Assembly (NCBI RefSeq): GCF_000160035.2 | Contig: NZ_KI535370.1 | Coordinates: 124,001-188,000 of the forward strand | Origin: Catonella morbi ATCC 51271 | GTDB taxonomy: Bacteria > Bacillota > Clostridia > Lachnospirales > Lachnospiraceae | Direction of reading: 5' to 3' | DNA: 64,000 bases | Part shown: positions 27,546 to 36,897 of the stretch, piece by piece | How the letters are laid out: each line of letters starts with the position of its first letter | Numbering within the stretch: the first letter of the stretch is position 1 | Notes under the pieces: model-generated | What the model was told of the DNA's origin: nothing | What the model saw: only the letters and a program-made list of their open reading frames with translations | Databases searched by the model: none | Translations under genes and position numbers: made by a program

Positions 27546-27604
27546 TTCATGTATTTACAGCCTCCGCAAAACGGTATAAAATTGAGGTAAAGGAGGCAAC
27601 TGAT

Positions 27605-27781
27605 ATGACTGAAAAAGAACTTGCAGAGGAACTCAGAAAAAAATATATGCTCAATCCGCCGGAAGGCATGACCAGTGAGGACATCCGCTACATGAGTGTG
27701 GGTGACCTGCTGGACATGGATTACTTTCTAAACGATGAGGATACTGACGATGTAGGTGAAGAAGGATTTTATATCTTTTAA
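27605..27781 (+). CDS. Small acidic protein of mobile-element type
   Basis: A 58-residue protein starting at an ATG with AAAGGAGG about 8 nt upstream; a longer reading to 27527 lacks support. It reads MTEKELAEELRKKYMLNPPEG and continues to a strongly acidic tail ending GEEGFYIF. Small proteins of this style occur in conjugative elements of Clostridia as I recall, but I cannot assign a function. It is followed by its own terminator and sits just before the duplicated yoeB region. Confidence 0.62.
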   Translation: MTEKELAEELRKKYMLNPPEGMTSEDIRYMSVGDLLDMDYFLNDEDTDDVGEEGFYIF

Positions 27782-27802
27782 CCTCGCACCACCTTGTTTT
27801 CT

Positions 27803-27834
27803 ATGCCCGCAGACTGGCGGGCATTACTGTTTTA
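27803..27834 (+). terminator. Terminator after the small acidic gene
   Basis: Stem ATGCCCGC/GCGGGCAT with a 6-nt loop and a short T-run, 21 bases past the stop codon. Confidence 0.65.
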
Positions 27835-27877
27835 AATGTCTTGGCATCGTTTAAAACGGAGGAACTTCTTATTAAAC

Positions 27878-28167
27878 AAAAAAATCCTCTGCTTGTTATA
27901 TATATCATTTCACTAAATTTTATAGTAAGAATAATACATATAAAAGCAAAGGATACTGTTAATTTCTTAACCTTATTTATCTCTGTAATGCTTACCACAT
28001 TGCATAATTTCCAGATTGTCACCTTCTATCCGAAATACAATCCTATTCTTTTCATCAATACGGACACTCCAGTATCCGGCCAAGTTTCCGATAAGCGGTT
28101 CAGGTTTCCCGGTACATTTATATCCATTTCTGTCAATATCATTTAATAGTTTATTTATTTTCTTCAA
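27878..28167. repeat. Direct repeat copy 2 (intact yoeB locus)
   Basis: Partner of the repeat at 22044-22333, offset 5834 bases, gap-free. This copy continues past 28167 into the complete yoeB and its antitoxin, so it is the parental locus. Confidence 0.92.
27884..27954 (-). terminator. Long hairpin terminator after yoeB
   Basis: Minus-strand RNA would fold ATCCTTTGCTT... with ...AAGCAGAGGAT over ~71 nt, then T-rich sequence. The single difference from copy 1 in the arm converts a pair to G-U, which keeps the stem. Confidence 0.65.
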
Positions 28168-28236
28168 TGTCCTCTTATCTTGTGTCTGCCAGTAAACATA
28201 GTCTTCCCAAGCTTCATCTTGCCACAGTTTCTTCAT
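27973..28236 (-). CDS. yoeB: YoeB/RelE-family toxin
   Basis: An 87-residue toxin of the RelE superfamily, a ribosome-dependent mRNA interferase in characterised members. Starts with KKLWQDEAWEDYVYWQTQDKR, contains GKPEPLIGNLAGYWSVRID and ends in the YoeB-type HYRDK. The ATG overlaps the antitoxin stop (TGATG) with GAGG 7 nt upstream, so translation is coupled. The partner is a DinJ/RelB-type antitoxin, not the YefM usually paired with YoeB. Confidence 0.92.
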   Translation of the reverse strand: MKKLWQDEAWEDYVYWQTQDKRTLKKINKLLNDIDRNGYKCTGKPEPLIGNLAGYWSVRIDEKNRIVFRIEGDNLEIMQCGKHYRDK

Positions 28237-28493
28237 CAATCTACCTCTATCAGTTCATGTTCTTTTAATGTACTTTCACCTGAACGAACTGAATTTATAC
28301 GTCTCTCAAGCTCAGCCATATTTTCCCTGCTATAAAAAGGATCTGCTGATAGCTCAAATGGTATACGGTTTTCTCTGGCAACTTTTTTTAGAAAAATATT
28401 GATAGCTGTAGACATACTAAGTCCAATTTCATTAAAAGTTTTTTCTGCATTACGCTTCACCTCTTCATCTACACGCAAGCTGATCTGTGTCAT
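28236..28493 (-). CDS. RelB/DinJ-family antitoxin
   Basis: An 85-residue ribbon-helix-helix antitoxin beginning MTQISLRVDEEVKRNAEKTF and with GLSMSTAINIFLKKVA, typical of RelB/DinJ. The acidic C-terminus (STLKEHELIEVD) would bind the toxin. The ATG at 28493 has AAGGAG 7 nt upstream; an earlier in-frame ATG is not needed. Expected to repress its own promoter with YoeB. Confidence 0.9.
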   Translation of the reverse strand: MTQISLRVDEEVKRNAEKTFNEIGLSMSTAINIFLKKVARENRIPFELSADPFYSRENMAELERRINSVRSGESTLKEHELIEVD

Positions 28494-28517
28494 ATTATCA
28501 CTCCTTTCCATAGTTTT

Positions 28518-28546
28518 ATTATATTACACCTTATAGATTTACACAA
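28518..28546 (-). promoter_or_regulatory. Promoter of the relB-yoeB operon
   Basis: Minus-strand TTGTGT, 17 bp, TATAAT, 25 bases before the antitoxin start. Confidence 0.6.
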
Positions 28547-28580
28547 GCATTTTAATATACATTTGCAAGTAAGGTGCAGA

Positions 28581-28997
28581 TTATAAACTATTTCTAAGTA
28601 TTGTGCTGATATAGTCGCCTTTTTGCCTTGCTATGCAGGCAGTTGCAAAAGTCATTGTAGCTGCATATCGTTCATATTTATAGGAGGGATCTGTAAGTAC
28701 AGGCATTCCATAATATGCATTCTTCTTATTTTTCAGGTCAATGAACCATTTTCCGCCAATATATTTTCTAAACGTCTCACCAATGTAAATCGTAAGATAA
28801 TCAAGCATCTTACTGTCGGCGATCAGGTCTTTAATCTCTTTATAATTAGCTAAAATCCAGCCTTCAATTTCATCCAGCGACTCAATACTGTAATCAAGCT
28901 TCAACTTTTGCTCTTTAGCAAATTCTCCTGTAAAATAATCCATCTTAAAATCAATAAGAATGAGCCATTCCTCAAAGTTTTCCTGTGTATACCCCAT
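28581..28997 (-). CDS. Uncharacterised protein
   Basis: A 138-residue soluble protein that I do not recognise. It has charged helical regions (LDEIEGWILANYKEIKDLI) and a conserved-looking core YIGETFRKYIGGKWFIDL followed by YGMPVLTDPSYKYERYA. No signal peptide or membrane span. The YIGE...GGKW pattern recalls small bacterial proteins found near toxin or immunity genes, but this is only an impression. It sits immediately upstream of the relB-yoeB operon on the same strand. Confidence 0.6.
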   Translation of the reverse strand: MGYTQENFEEWLILIDFKMDYFTGEFAKEQKLKLDYSIESLDEIEGWILANYKEIKDLIADSKMLDYLTIYIGETFRKYIGGKWFIDLKNKKNAYYGMPVLTDPSYKYERYAATMTFATACIARQKGDYISTILRNSL

Positions 28998-29066
28998 GTT
29001 AAACTCCCTTCACACTACTATTACCTCTATTAATATTATAAATACCCTTTATTATCTTAATAATGA

Positions 29067-31346
29067 TTAACCTCTATTATTATAATTAATCAGACAACCA
29101 CTCACAATTATATCCTTCTCCTCATCTGTCATAGCACCGAGAGACAACTCTATCTCCTTAGTTCCGTTTTCATTTACTATCACAGCTTTCACATTACTCT
29201 CTCCGTTTTCGATAACAGACTTAATTCCTTTTATATAAAGGAAATCACCTTTATGAAAAGGAATATTTTCATCTTCATAAATAAACGGTATCATACCCCA
29301 GTTCATTACATTTGAGCGGTAACGCTTGGTTGCATAACTCCTTGCAATATTGGCAAGTCCTCCAAGCACACGCTGACAGCTTGCCGCCTGCTCTCTGGCT
29401 GAGCCGTCACCCGGCTTAACCGCATAGATGGCACTTCCTATCTCCGTAAGTTCAGACTTAAAATCATCATCATAGGTCTGTAATATGGCTACCACCTCAT
29501 TAAGTTTATCATCGGTAAAAGCCTTACCTGCAAGTCTTTCCTCTTCCATACTTCTAACCTTTTTTGCCTCACCCACATAATCAGGATCCTTCCTTGAAAG
29601 AGTGAACTCCGCAAGCCCGAGAGGATTTGAGCGGTACGAACTGGTTTCACCCGAAGGAATAAGTTCATCAGTTGTAGTAACCGGATCATGTATTTCTGAA
29701 ACTATCTTAATCAGTATATCATCTGCAAGCTTCTCCATCTTTGGCCAAGGCACTATATTAGGTCCGTATTTAAGTTCAGCAGAGAAATCCGGCTTGCCGA
29801 CACCGTTAAATACCCTGTTATCGTATATTTTTCCGTCATAGAAATACTTAGGATTACTATATTCCACATCTATCTCACAAGCAGAAGTCAGTCTTCCCTT
29901 ATTTGCCGCAGTTGCAGCTATACTTCTTGCATCCATAAGGGCAACCGAAGCCATCTGTCCGCTTCCGGGCTTGCTTCCTTCCCTGCTTGGGAAGTTTCTC
30001 GTAGAATGTCTTATGGAAAATGCTCCGTTTGCAGGCACATCTCCGGCACCAAAACAAGGTCCGCAGAAGGCCGATTTTACAACCGCTCCTGTTTCCATAA
30101 GTGTTGCAACAGTGCCATTTCTTACAAGTTCTATGTAAATAGGCTGGCTGGCAGGGTAAAGACTCATAGAGAACTCATCGTTTCCTATATATTTACCCTT
30201 AAGTATATCTGCTGCCGCACAGAGGTTCTCAAAACCGCCTCCTGCACAACCTGCTATTATTCCCTGGTCTACCTGAATTCTACCGTTTTTAATTTTATCC
30301 ATAAGTGAAAATTTAATATCTTTACCGAAACTTATTTTTGCCTTTTCCTCCACCTCGTGTAAAATATCTTTAGGATTTTTATTTACCTCATCTATTAAAT
30401 AGGTATTGCTTGGATGAAACGGCATGGCTATCATAGGTCTTATTTTATTCAAATCAACTTCAATAAGTCCATCATAGTAAGCAGGGTCTGTAAGTTTAAG
30501 TTCCTTATAATCCTGCGGTCTTTGATGTATCTCATAAAACTCCTTAACCTTCTCATCAGTTTCCCAAATCGAAGAAAGGCAGGTAGTTTCGGTAGTCATA
30601 ACATCTATGCCTATTCTGTAATCAACACTCAGATGTTTAATTCCATCGCCTATAAATTCCATTATCTTATTGTTTACATAACCCTTTTCAAATACCTCAC
30701 CTATAATAGCAAGGGCTATATCCTGTGGCCCAACACCCTTTACAGGCTCTCCTGTTAGTCTTACGGCTACGACCTCAGGACAGGCAACATCATAGGTCTG
30801 GCCAAGCAGCTGCTTAACAAGCTCAGGGCCACCCTCTCCTATAGCCATAGTACCAAGCGCACCATATCTGGTATGGCTGTCTGAACCAAGTATCATTCTG
30901 CCACCGCCTGCAAGCACTTCTCTCGCAAACTGATGAATAACCGCAAGATTAGGAGGTACATACATTCCACCAAACTTCTTGGCACTGGAAAGTCCAAACA
31001 TATGGTCATCTTCATTTATAGTGCCACCTACCGCACAAAGCGAGTTATGGCAGTTGGTAAGTGCATAAGGCACAGGAAACTGCTTTATACCTGATGCAAC
31101 TGCTGTCTGCACTATACCTACAAAGGTAATGTCATGAGAAGCAAGGCAGTCAAATTTAAGCTTAAGATTCTTCATATCTTCTGATTTATTATGAGCTTCA
31201 AGTATTCCGTAAGATAAGGTATTCTTCTTAGCCTCTTCTTTTGTTATATTTACACCCTCACCCGCAAGCCTCTCTTTTATATCTGCTCCGTCCTCAAAAA
31301 CTTTACCGTTTACTATATATACTCCGTTATTCGATAATTTAATCAT
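29067..31346 (-). CDS. Aconitase-family hydratase
   Basis: A 759-residue protein of the aconitase superfamily with the [4Fe-4S] Cys positions in TTCLSSIW and FCGPCFGAG, plus substrate-region motifs [25 protein letters not shown] and [17 protein letters not shown]. Length and sequence style resemble the YbhJ-like hydratases rather than classical AcnA or LeuC/D. No isocitrate dehydrogenase or citrate synthase gene is near. It could be the organism's aconitase or act on another hydroxy acid. Copy 2 of a dispersed 155-nt element lies in its leader. Confidence 0.8.
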   Translation of the reverse strand: MIKLSNNGVYIVNGKVFEDGADIKERLAGEGVNITKEEAKKNTLSYGILEAHNKSEDMKNLKLKFDCLASHDITFVGIVQTAVASGIKQFPVPYALTNCHNSLCAVGGTINEDDHMFGLSSAKKFGGMYVPPNLAVIHQFAREVLAGGGRMILGSDSHTRYGALGTMAIGEGGPELVKQLLGQTYDVACPEVVAVRLTGEPVKGVGPQDIALAIIGEVFEKGYVNNKIMEFIGDGIKHLSVDYRIGIDVMTTETTCLSSIWETDEKVKEFYEIHQRPQDYKELKLTDPAYYDGLIEVDLNKIRPMIAMPFHPSNTYLIDEVNKNPKDILHEVEEKAKISFGKDIKFSLMDKIKNGRIQVDQGIIAGCAGGGFENLCAAADILKGKYIGNDEFSMSLYPASQPIYIELVRNGTVATLMETGAVVKSAFCGPCFGAGDVPANGAFSIRHSTRNFPSREGSKPGSGQMASVALMDARSIAATAANKGRLTSACEIDVEYSNPKYFYDGKIYDNRVFNGVGKPDFSAELKYGPNIVPWPKMEKLADDILIKIVSEIHDPVTTTDELIPSGETSSYRSNPLGLAEFTLSRKDPDYVGEAKKVRSMEEERLAGKAFTDDKLNEVVAILQTYDDDFKSELTEIGSAIYAVKPGDGSAREQAASCQRVLGGLANIARSYATKRYRSNVMNWGMIPFIYEDENIPFHKGDFLYIKGIKSVIENGESNVKAVIVNENGTKEIELSLGAMTDEEKDIIVSGCLINYNNRG

Positions 31347-31398
31347 ATATTCTCCATTCTGCCATAGTTACTTATAGGCATAATTCTTACAATTTACC

Positions 31399-31553
31399 CC
31401 AAATTATCCATGAAACATCTTATAAAATATCGTAACCAAGCCACAGCATCTAAGCTGTGATATTTGACAGATGTCCGGTAATATCTCCCCATAGTCACAG
31501 CTCTACAACAGTTTATCCTACCGTACTATACAGAAATAAATGTTATGTGACCT
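31399..31553 (-). repeat. Dispersed 155-nt intergenic element, copy 2
   Basis: Reverse-strand copy of the element at 24792-24946, ungapped over 155 nt. Oriented toward the hydratase gene and ending 52 bases before its start. Contains an additional ACAGC/GCTGT hairpin in the 22-nt variable part. The rest of the 353-base gap 31347-31699 holds the pyrB promoter. Confidence 0.75.
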
Positions 31554-31632
31554 CCGGCATAAATAATTGAGGTTCATTTTTATTGATTTTCCCTATAATA
31601 AAGCATTTTAAAATAATTATCAAGTATACCTC

Positions 31633-31661
31633 TTGTCATAATCGTAAATCTGTAATAAAAT
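31633..31661 (+). promoter_or_regulatory. Promoter of pyrBI
   Basis: TTGTCA, 17 bp, TAAAAT, giving a short leader of about 30 bases. No PyrR-type attenuator is visible, so any control would differ from that of Bacillus. Confidence 0.6.
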
Positions 31662-31699
31662 TAAGCAGAAATACTAACGCATATTAACAGGAGGTAATT

Positions 31700-32614
31700 A
31701 TGAGGCATCTGATAAGTCCGCTTGATTTTTCAGTTGATGAAACCAATGATATCTTGGCTCTTGCCGGCGATATCTACAGATACCCTGAAAAATACAAGGA
31801 AATCTGTCATGGCAAAAAATTAGCTACATTATTTTATGAACCGAGTACACGAACCCGCCTTTCATTTGAAGCAGCAATGCTTAATCTTGGCGGAAGTGTC
31901 CTCGGTTTTTCTGAAAGTTCCTCAAGTTCAGCCGCAAAGGGCGAAACCGTAGCCGATACAATAAGGGTAATCTCAGCCTATGCTGATATCTGTGCTATGC
32001 GACACCCTAAAGAAGGAGCTCCTCAGGTGGCTTCCATGTATTCGGAAATCCCTGTAATAAATGCAGGAGACGGAGGACATAACCACCCCACCCAGACATT
32101 TACGGACATACTTACCATAAAAGAACTCCGCGGCAAATTAGGAAATATAACAGTGGGACTTTGCGGAGACCTTAAATTTGGAAGAACCGTACACTCTCTT
32201 ATACAGGAGCTTGTAAGATATCCTGAGATTAAATTTGTACTTATATCCCCGGATGAACTGAAGCTTCCTGAATACGTTAAAACCGAAATCCTTGATGCAA
32301 ATAATTCCCCTTATACGGAGACAGCCTCTCTTGAAAATGCACTTCCGGAACTGGATGTACTCTATATGACAAGAGTACAACGTGAACGTTTCTTCAACGA
32401 AGAAGACTATATCAGACTTAAAGATACTTATATACTTGATATGCCAAAGCTTGCCCATGCCAAGTCTGACCTTATGATACTGCATCCGCTTCCAAGAGTT
32501 AATGAAATAGCAACTGAAGTGGACAATGATCCGAGAGCAACCTACTTCAAACAGGCAAAATTCGGTGTCTATGTAAGAATGGCTCTGATACTTCGTTTAC
32601 TTGAGTTAGCATAA
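31700..32614 (+). CDS. pyrB: Aspartate carbamoyltransferase, catalytic chain
   Basis: A 304-residue ATCase catalytic subunit, second step of pyrimidine synthesis. Carbamoyl-phosphate site [15 protein letters not shown] near residue 50, then [12 protein letters not shown] and the aspartate-binding HPLPRVNEI are visible. AGGAGG lies 7 nt before the ATG. It is followed 11 bases later by the regulatory chain, so this is the allosteric PyrB-PyrI type. No other pyr gene is in the window. Confidence 0.96.
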   Translation: MRHLISPLDFSVDETNDILALAGDIYRYPEKYKEICHGKKLATLFYEPSTRTRLSFEAAMLNLGGSVLGFSESSSSSAAKGETVADTIRVISAYADICAMRHPKEGAPQVASMYSEIPVINAGDGGHNHPTQTFTDILTIKELRGKLGNITVGLCGDLKFGRTVHSLIQELVRYPEIKFVLISPDELKLPEYVKTEILDANNSPYTETASLENALPELDVLYMTRVQRERFFNEEDYIRLKDTYILDMPKLAHAKSDLMILHPLPRVNEIATEVDNDPRATYFKQAKFGVYVRMALILRLLELA

Positions 32615-32625
32615 GGAGGTAAAGC

Positions 32626-33057
32626 ATGTTAAATATAAGTGGTCTTAATTCAGGCTATGTAATTGATCATATCCCTGCCGGACTTTCAATGTCAATTTAC
32701 AACTATCTGAACTTAAGCAAATATGACCATCAGATAGCCATTATAAAGAATGCCAGAAGTTCTAAGATGGGTAAGAAAGATATAATTAAAATAGAGGGAA
32801 TACCTGAGAATTTAAACCTGGAACTTCTATCCATTTTCGGGGATAATATAACCGTAAATGTTATTGTTGATGGTGTGATTAAAGATAAGCTTCACCCAAG
32901 CCTGCCTGAGACAGTAAATAATATTTTTGTCTGCAAAAATCCGCGATGTATAACATCAGCAGAACGCGGACTTAAGCATATCTTTAAGCTTACCGATAAG
33001 GTAAACAGAACTTACCGCTGTACATACTGTGAGCAGGCATATAAGATGAATAAGTAA
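32626..33057 (+). CDS. pyrI: Aspartate carbamoyltransferase, regulatory chain
   Basis: A 143-residue subunit. N-terminal nucleotide-binding domain (GYVIDHIPAG near residue 10), C-terminal zinc site with CKNPRCITSAERG and YRCTYCEQAY supplying four Cys. It binds ATP or CTP to set ATCase activity. AAGGAGG 6-7 nt upstream. Confidence 0.96.
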   Translation: MLNISGLNSGYVIDHIPAGLSMSIYNYLNLSKYDHQIAIIKNARSSKMGKKDIIKIEGIPENLNLELLSIFGDNITVNVIVDGVIKDKLHPSLPETVNNIFVCKNPRCITSAERGLKHIFKLTDKVNRTYRCTYCEQAYKMNK

Positions 33058-33072
33058 TAGTATCGGAGGATT

Positions 33073-33291
33073 ATGGAAGAGAATAAAGAAAAAGAAACTA
33101 AGCTTAAGAAAATTAAGCGGGTGCTTGCTCTTATAGGTGTTGTCTTGCTTTTAGGGCTTTACGGAGCTACTCTTATCACCTCATTTATGGCAAGTCCCGC
33201 TGCCCATGCTCTGTTTATAGCAAGCTTTGTATGCACCGGCTTTATTCCTGTCGCAATTTATATATTTATCTGGCTTTTGAAATTTAGATAA
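33073..33291 (+). CDS. Small membrane protein
   Basis: A 72-residue protein with a lysine-rich N-terminus and two hydrophobic spans (VLALIGVVLLLGLYGATLI and ALFIASFVCTGFIPVAIYIFIWLL). GGAGG is well placed before the ATG. It lies 15 bases after pyrI in the same direction, a likely third gene of the transcript, but no link to pyrimidine synthesis is evident. Confidence 0.75.
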   Translation: MEENKEKETKLKKIKRVLALIGVVLLLGLYGATLITSFMASPAAHALFIASFVCTGFIPVAIYIFIWLLKFR

Positions 33292-33341
33292 TTATATAAA
33301 TATCCGATAACCCATGTTTAAAAATATATACACTTTTGATA

Positions 33342-33370
33342 TTGTTTTCCACAATTAAATAGTGTATAAT
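33342..33370 (+). promoter_or_regulatory. Promoter of the rubredoxin gene
   Basis: TTGTTT, 17 bp, TATAAT on the plus strand, about 60 bases before the start codon. Confidence 0.55.
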
Positions 33371-33432
33371 CTATTTTTAGATAGAGGAAATACAGTACTC
33401 TTAATAATTATTGAAAATAAAGGAGAAAACTT

Positions 33433-33591
33433 ATGAAAGAATATGTATGTGATGTTTGCGGATGGGTATATAACGAAGAAGAGGGATGTCCAGAGATGGG
33501 GATAGCTCCGGGAACAAAGTTCGAGGATCTTCCTGATGATTTCGAATGTCCTGACTGCGGAGTTGGCAAGGATATGTTTTCCGAGCAGTAA
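33433..33591 (+). CDS. Rubredoxin
   Basis: A 52-residue electron carrier with one Fe held by four Cys: CDVCGW near residues 6-9 and CPDCGVGK near residues 39-42, with the usual acidic middle ([13 protein letters not shown]). ATG follows AAAGGAG at 7 nt. A monocistronic gene with its own promoter and terminator. Rubredoxins in anaerobes serve peroxide and oxygen defence. Confidence 0.97.
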   Translation: MKEYVCDVCGWVYNEEEGCPEMGIAPGTKFEDLPDDFECPDCGVGKDMFSEQ

Positions 33592-33603
33592 GAGATTAAA
33601 TTT

Positions 33604-33650
33604 TTAATGCTGTCACCTTCCAAAATTTGGATTGTGGCAGCATTTTTTAA
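33604..33650 (+). terminator. Terminator after rubredoxin
   Basis: An 11-bp stem AATGCTGTCAC/GTGGCAGCATT (one G-U pair) with a 17-nt loop and a T6 tail, also preceded by T5, so it can stop only the plus-strand transcript efficiently. Confidence 0.75.
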
Positions 33651-33658
33651 ATTAAAAT

Positions 33659-36600
33659 TTATTTAAACTTAACAGTATACACTTCAAAAGGCTTAAGTTT
33701 CAAACTAACTTCTTTTACCTTCTTTCCATAAGCATTTACTGTCTCTTCTACCTTAAGCTCTGCTTCTTCATTTTCAAGGAGGTCACAGGTAAATGCCTTA
33801 GTAAACTCAGTATCTACAAGAAGCCTTACAGAAGTCTTTGCGTTATCTCTCTCATAAAGCCTTATAACTGTTCCTTCACCGTCTTCAGCCTTTTTAATTG
33901 TTTCAATAACAACATTATTCTTATCTACACTAGCATAAGAATATACATCCTCAGCCATAGCCTTATTTACTACCTTAAGCGGCTGGTTAAGATTATATGC
34001 TTCATCAGATACATTGCTGTAACGCCAGTTTTCAGCATGAGGATAGAGGGCATAAGTAAAGAAATGCTCCTCCTGGTCGGTTGTAGGATTAGGCTCTATA
34101 CCTGATTTAATAAGAGTAAGTCCAAGTACTCCGTCTCTTACTGAATGACCGTATTTGCAATCATTAAGGAGAGCAACACCATAGTGGCCTTCTGAGAAAT
34201 CCATCCACTTCTGGGCACAGCTTTCAAATCTTGCCTCATCCCAACTTGTGTTGGTATGCACCTTCCTTACAGCATTACCAAACTGTATCTCAAATGTAGC
34301 CTCATCAGAATGAATGTCAACAGGGAAATGTACCTTTAACAGATGCTGATTATCTTTCCAGTCTACATAGGTCTCAAAGTCTATTCTTCTATTATCTGCA
34401 TAGAAATGAATCTTCTGTTTGATAACAGAATTGCTTATCTTTCTTTCTACAAGAAGGGTAGCTCTTACCTCTCCTATTTCAAGCCATTCCATCTTTTCTA
34501 CAGAAAGAGCATCCCAGTATTTCTCTGTATGGAAAATGTCTATATCCCAGTTATCATAGTAGATAGGCTTATCTTCATACATACGGAAAAGATTTCCCTT
34601 TTCACCCGCCTTTAAGACTTCCCTATCATTTTCCTTATCGAAAATACTACTAAAAAGAGCATTTTCATCAAGTTCAATCTTATAAAACGGAGTTTCGAGA
34701 CTTCTGTCTCCTGTAAGCTTAAACGGAAGTTCAGCCTTTTTTTCTGTTTTATCAAAATACAGGGTTCTATAGCCCTTTGAAGGAATATTCTCCACAAAGG
34801 CTACAGCTCCGTCTTTTGTAAGCTGGACTTTTACGGCTGTTCCATCCTCATATTTAAGACCTTCATACTCTCCTTCAGGAAGTATAGCTATATCTGAACG
34901 TTTATGCCCTGTAGTATTCCATACAGTTATGCCCTCTCTTTCATCTGCAAGGGCTTCAAGTCTTGCCTTTGTCTCTTTTTCAAGATTTTCGGCAATCCTT
35001 TCATACTCTTCCTTTGTTACCTCATATACTTCTTTGATGGATGAACCCGGAAGTATATCGTGGAACTGGTTAAGAAGCACTGTTTTCCACATTTCATCAA
35101 GCTCTTTAACCGGATAAGCAAGTTTCTTATCTGCAAGAACAGAGAAGAATTCAAGATCCATAAGCCCAAGCTCTGACTTTCTGTTGCTACGCTTATTTCT
35201 TGCCATAGAGGTATAGGTTCCTCTGTGATACTCAAAATAAAGCTCTCCTTCCCAGGTTTCAAGTCTCTTATTGTCTTTTACCTTTGCTTCAAGCTCTTCA
35301 AAGTATTTACCGGCAAATTCTCTTCTTACCTTAGGTATACCCTTAACTCCCTTTTCCATTCTTCTCGCAGTTTCAAGCATTTCTCTGGTAGGACCGCCAC
35401 CACCGTCACCAAAGCCGTATGATATAAGAATATCATTGTTTATACGTTTGTTCTGATATCTCTCCCATCCCCCCATCAAAGCATCAGGGTGAAGCTCTCC
35501 GTTGTAGGTTGTAAAGAAGTTCACTACAGGCTGACCTATTCCAAGTGTGGTTATCATATGTGTGAAAATCTCTGAGCCGTCTATTCCGCGCCAGATAAAG
35601 GTATCATTCGGAATCTTGTTAAACTGGTTCCATGCAAGCTTTGTTGTCATAAAATATTTAATGCCGCTTCGCTTCATTATCTGTGGCAGAGAGCCCGAAT
35701 AACCGAATACGTCAGGAAGCCAAAGCACCTTATTGTCTACTCCGAATTCCTCTTTGAAGAACTTTTTACCATGCATAAACTGCCTTACAAGTGATTCACC
35801 GGAAGTAAGGTTACAGTCTGCCTCAAGCCACATACCGCCCTCAGGCTCCCAAACTCCTTCTTTCACCTTTTCCTTAATCTTCTCATAGATTTCAGGATAT
35901 CTCTCTTTAAGGAAGACATAGAGCTGTGGCTGACTTGACATAAACTTATACTCCGGATACTCTTCCATAAGCTTTAATACAGTAGCAAAACTTCTTGCAA
36001 CCTTCTCTCTTGTCTGAGCTACTGTCCACCACCAAGCCACATCTATATGGGTATGACCTATACAGGTAGCTATTACATCACTGTATCCTGCATGGTCTTC
36101 ATATAAAGCCTTTTTAAGATAATCTCTTGCTGCCTTTATTCCTGCATAAAATTCCTCTGTATAAGGAGTTCTAAGATCAAGGAAGTTTACTGCTGTATTC
36201 AGTATTTCCTCGATATCCTGTCTGTTTTTATCATCCTCTGCCATTCTAGGGAAGGCAGAAAGAGGTACCCACAGGTCAAAATAAAGTCCCTCTACCTCTT
36301 CATCTATTTCAATTATAGAAGCAATGAAGAGGAATTCATCATGTAAAATTCCGCTGTATGCCTGAATGTCAAAATCAAGCTCTTCTCCGCCCTTAAAGCT
36401 ATCTCCTAAGAATAAGAGCCTGTGGTTCATGTCCATACCCTGTACCACTTCACCGTTTATGAACACAAGGAATTGCGGATTCTTTGCATCATCCCATTCT
36501 TCAATCTGAGTAGCAAGTTTTAAGAAAATTCTTTTGCCCGCCATATTTTCAGGAACAACAAATTTTTTCTTAAACCAGTAATGCTTATCTTTGCCGTACC

Positions 36601-36775
36601 AATGCATATTTACGGAGTCAAATTCTTCAAAATCTGCCTCAGCCTTCTCTGCCTCACAAGGTCTGAAAAATCTTCCCTCTTTATACTGCCACTTATCTAA
36701 GTCAAGCTTTTGCTTTATCTTAAGTTTGTTAAGATTATCACAAATAACCTGTACCCGCTTATCTAAAAATCTCAT
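33659..36775 (-). CDS. Alpha-mannosidase, GH38
   Basis: A 1038-residue glycoside hydrolase of family 38. The zinc-binding HTHIDVAWWWTVAQTREK motif lies near residue 240, and the nucleophile Asp is in WLPDVFGYSGSLPQIM. A C-terminal beta-rich region follows, as in the family. There is no signal peptide, so it acts in the cytoplasm on imported mannosides. It is the last gene of the glycan locus, 122 bases after the GH130 gene. Confidence 0.93.
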   Translation of the reverse strand: MRFLDKRVQVICDNLNKLKIKQKLDLDKWQYKEGRFFRPCEAEKAEADFEEFDSVNMHWYGKDKHYWFKKKFVVPENMAGKRIFLKLATQIEEWDDAKNPQFLVFINGEVVQGMDMNHRLLFLGDSFKGGEELDFDIQAYSGILHDEFLFIASIIEIDEEVEGLYFDLWVPLSAFPRMAEDDKNRQDIEEILNTAVNFLDLRTPYTEEFYAGIKAARDYLKKALYEDHAGYSDVIATCIGHTHIDVAWWWTVAQTREKVARSFATVLKLMEEYPEYKFMSSQPQLYVFLKERYPEIYEKIKEKVKEGVWEPEGGMWLEADCNLTSGESLVRQFMHGKKFFKEEFGVDNKVLWLPDVFGYSGSLPQIMKRSGIKYFMTTKLAWNQFNKIPNDTFIWRGIDGSEIFTHMITTLGIGQPVVNFFTTYNGELHPDALMGGWERYQNKRINNDILISYGFGDGGGGPTREMLETARRMEKGVKGIPKVRREFAGKYFEELEAKVKDNKRLETWEGELYFEYHRGTYTSMARNKRSNRKSELGLMDLEFFSVLADKKLAYPVKELDEMWKTVLLNQFHDILPGSSIKEVYEVTKEEYERIAENLEKETKARLEALADEREGITVWNTTGHKRSDIAILPEGEYEGLKYEDGTAVKVQLTKDGAVAFVENIPSKGYRTLYFDKTEKKAELPFKLTGDRSLETPFYKIELDENALFSSIFDKENDREVLKAGEKGNLFRMYEDKPIYYDNWDIDIFHTEKYWDALSVEKMEWLEIGEVRATLLVERKISNSVIKQKIHFYADNRRIDFETYVDWKDNQHLLKVHFPVDIHSDEATFEIQFGNAVRKVHTNTSWDEARFESCAQKWMDFSEGHYGVALLNDCKYGHSVRDGVLGLTLIKSGIEPNPTTDQEEHFFTYALYPHAENWRYSNVSDEAYNLNQPLKVVNKAMAEDVYSYASVDKNNVVIETIKKAEDGEGTVIRLYERDNAKTSVRLLVDTEFTKAFTCDLLENEEAELKVEETVNAYGKKVKEVSLKLKPFEVYTVKFK

Positions 36776-36897
36776 AGCTTCCTCCTAAAACAAAAAATTT
36801 TTACCCAAATTATTCATTTCTTATTTTACATAACTTTAAATTAACATACATAGATATGTTCCACAAGGTATTTTTGAATAACCCGGGTTAAAATGTT

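Noticed and set aside
31347-31699. PyrR-type attenuator or riboswitch before pyrBI
   Set aside because: The promoter lies about 40 bases before the start codon, leaving too little leader, and no anti-terminator/terminator pair is seen.
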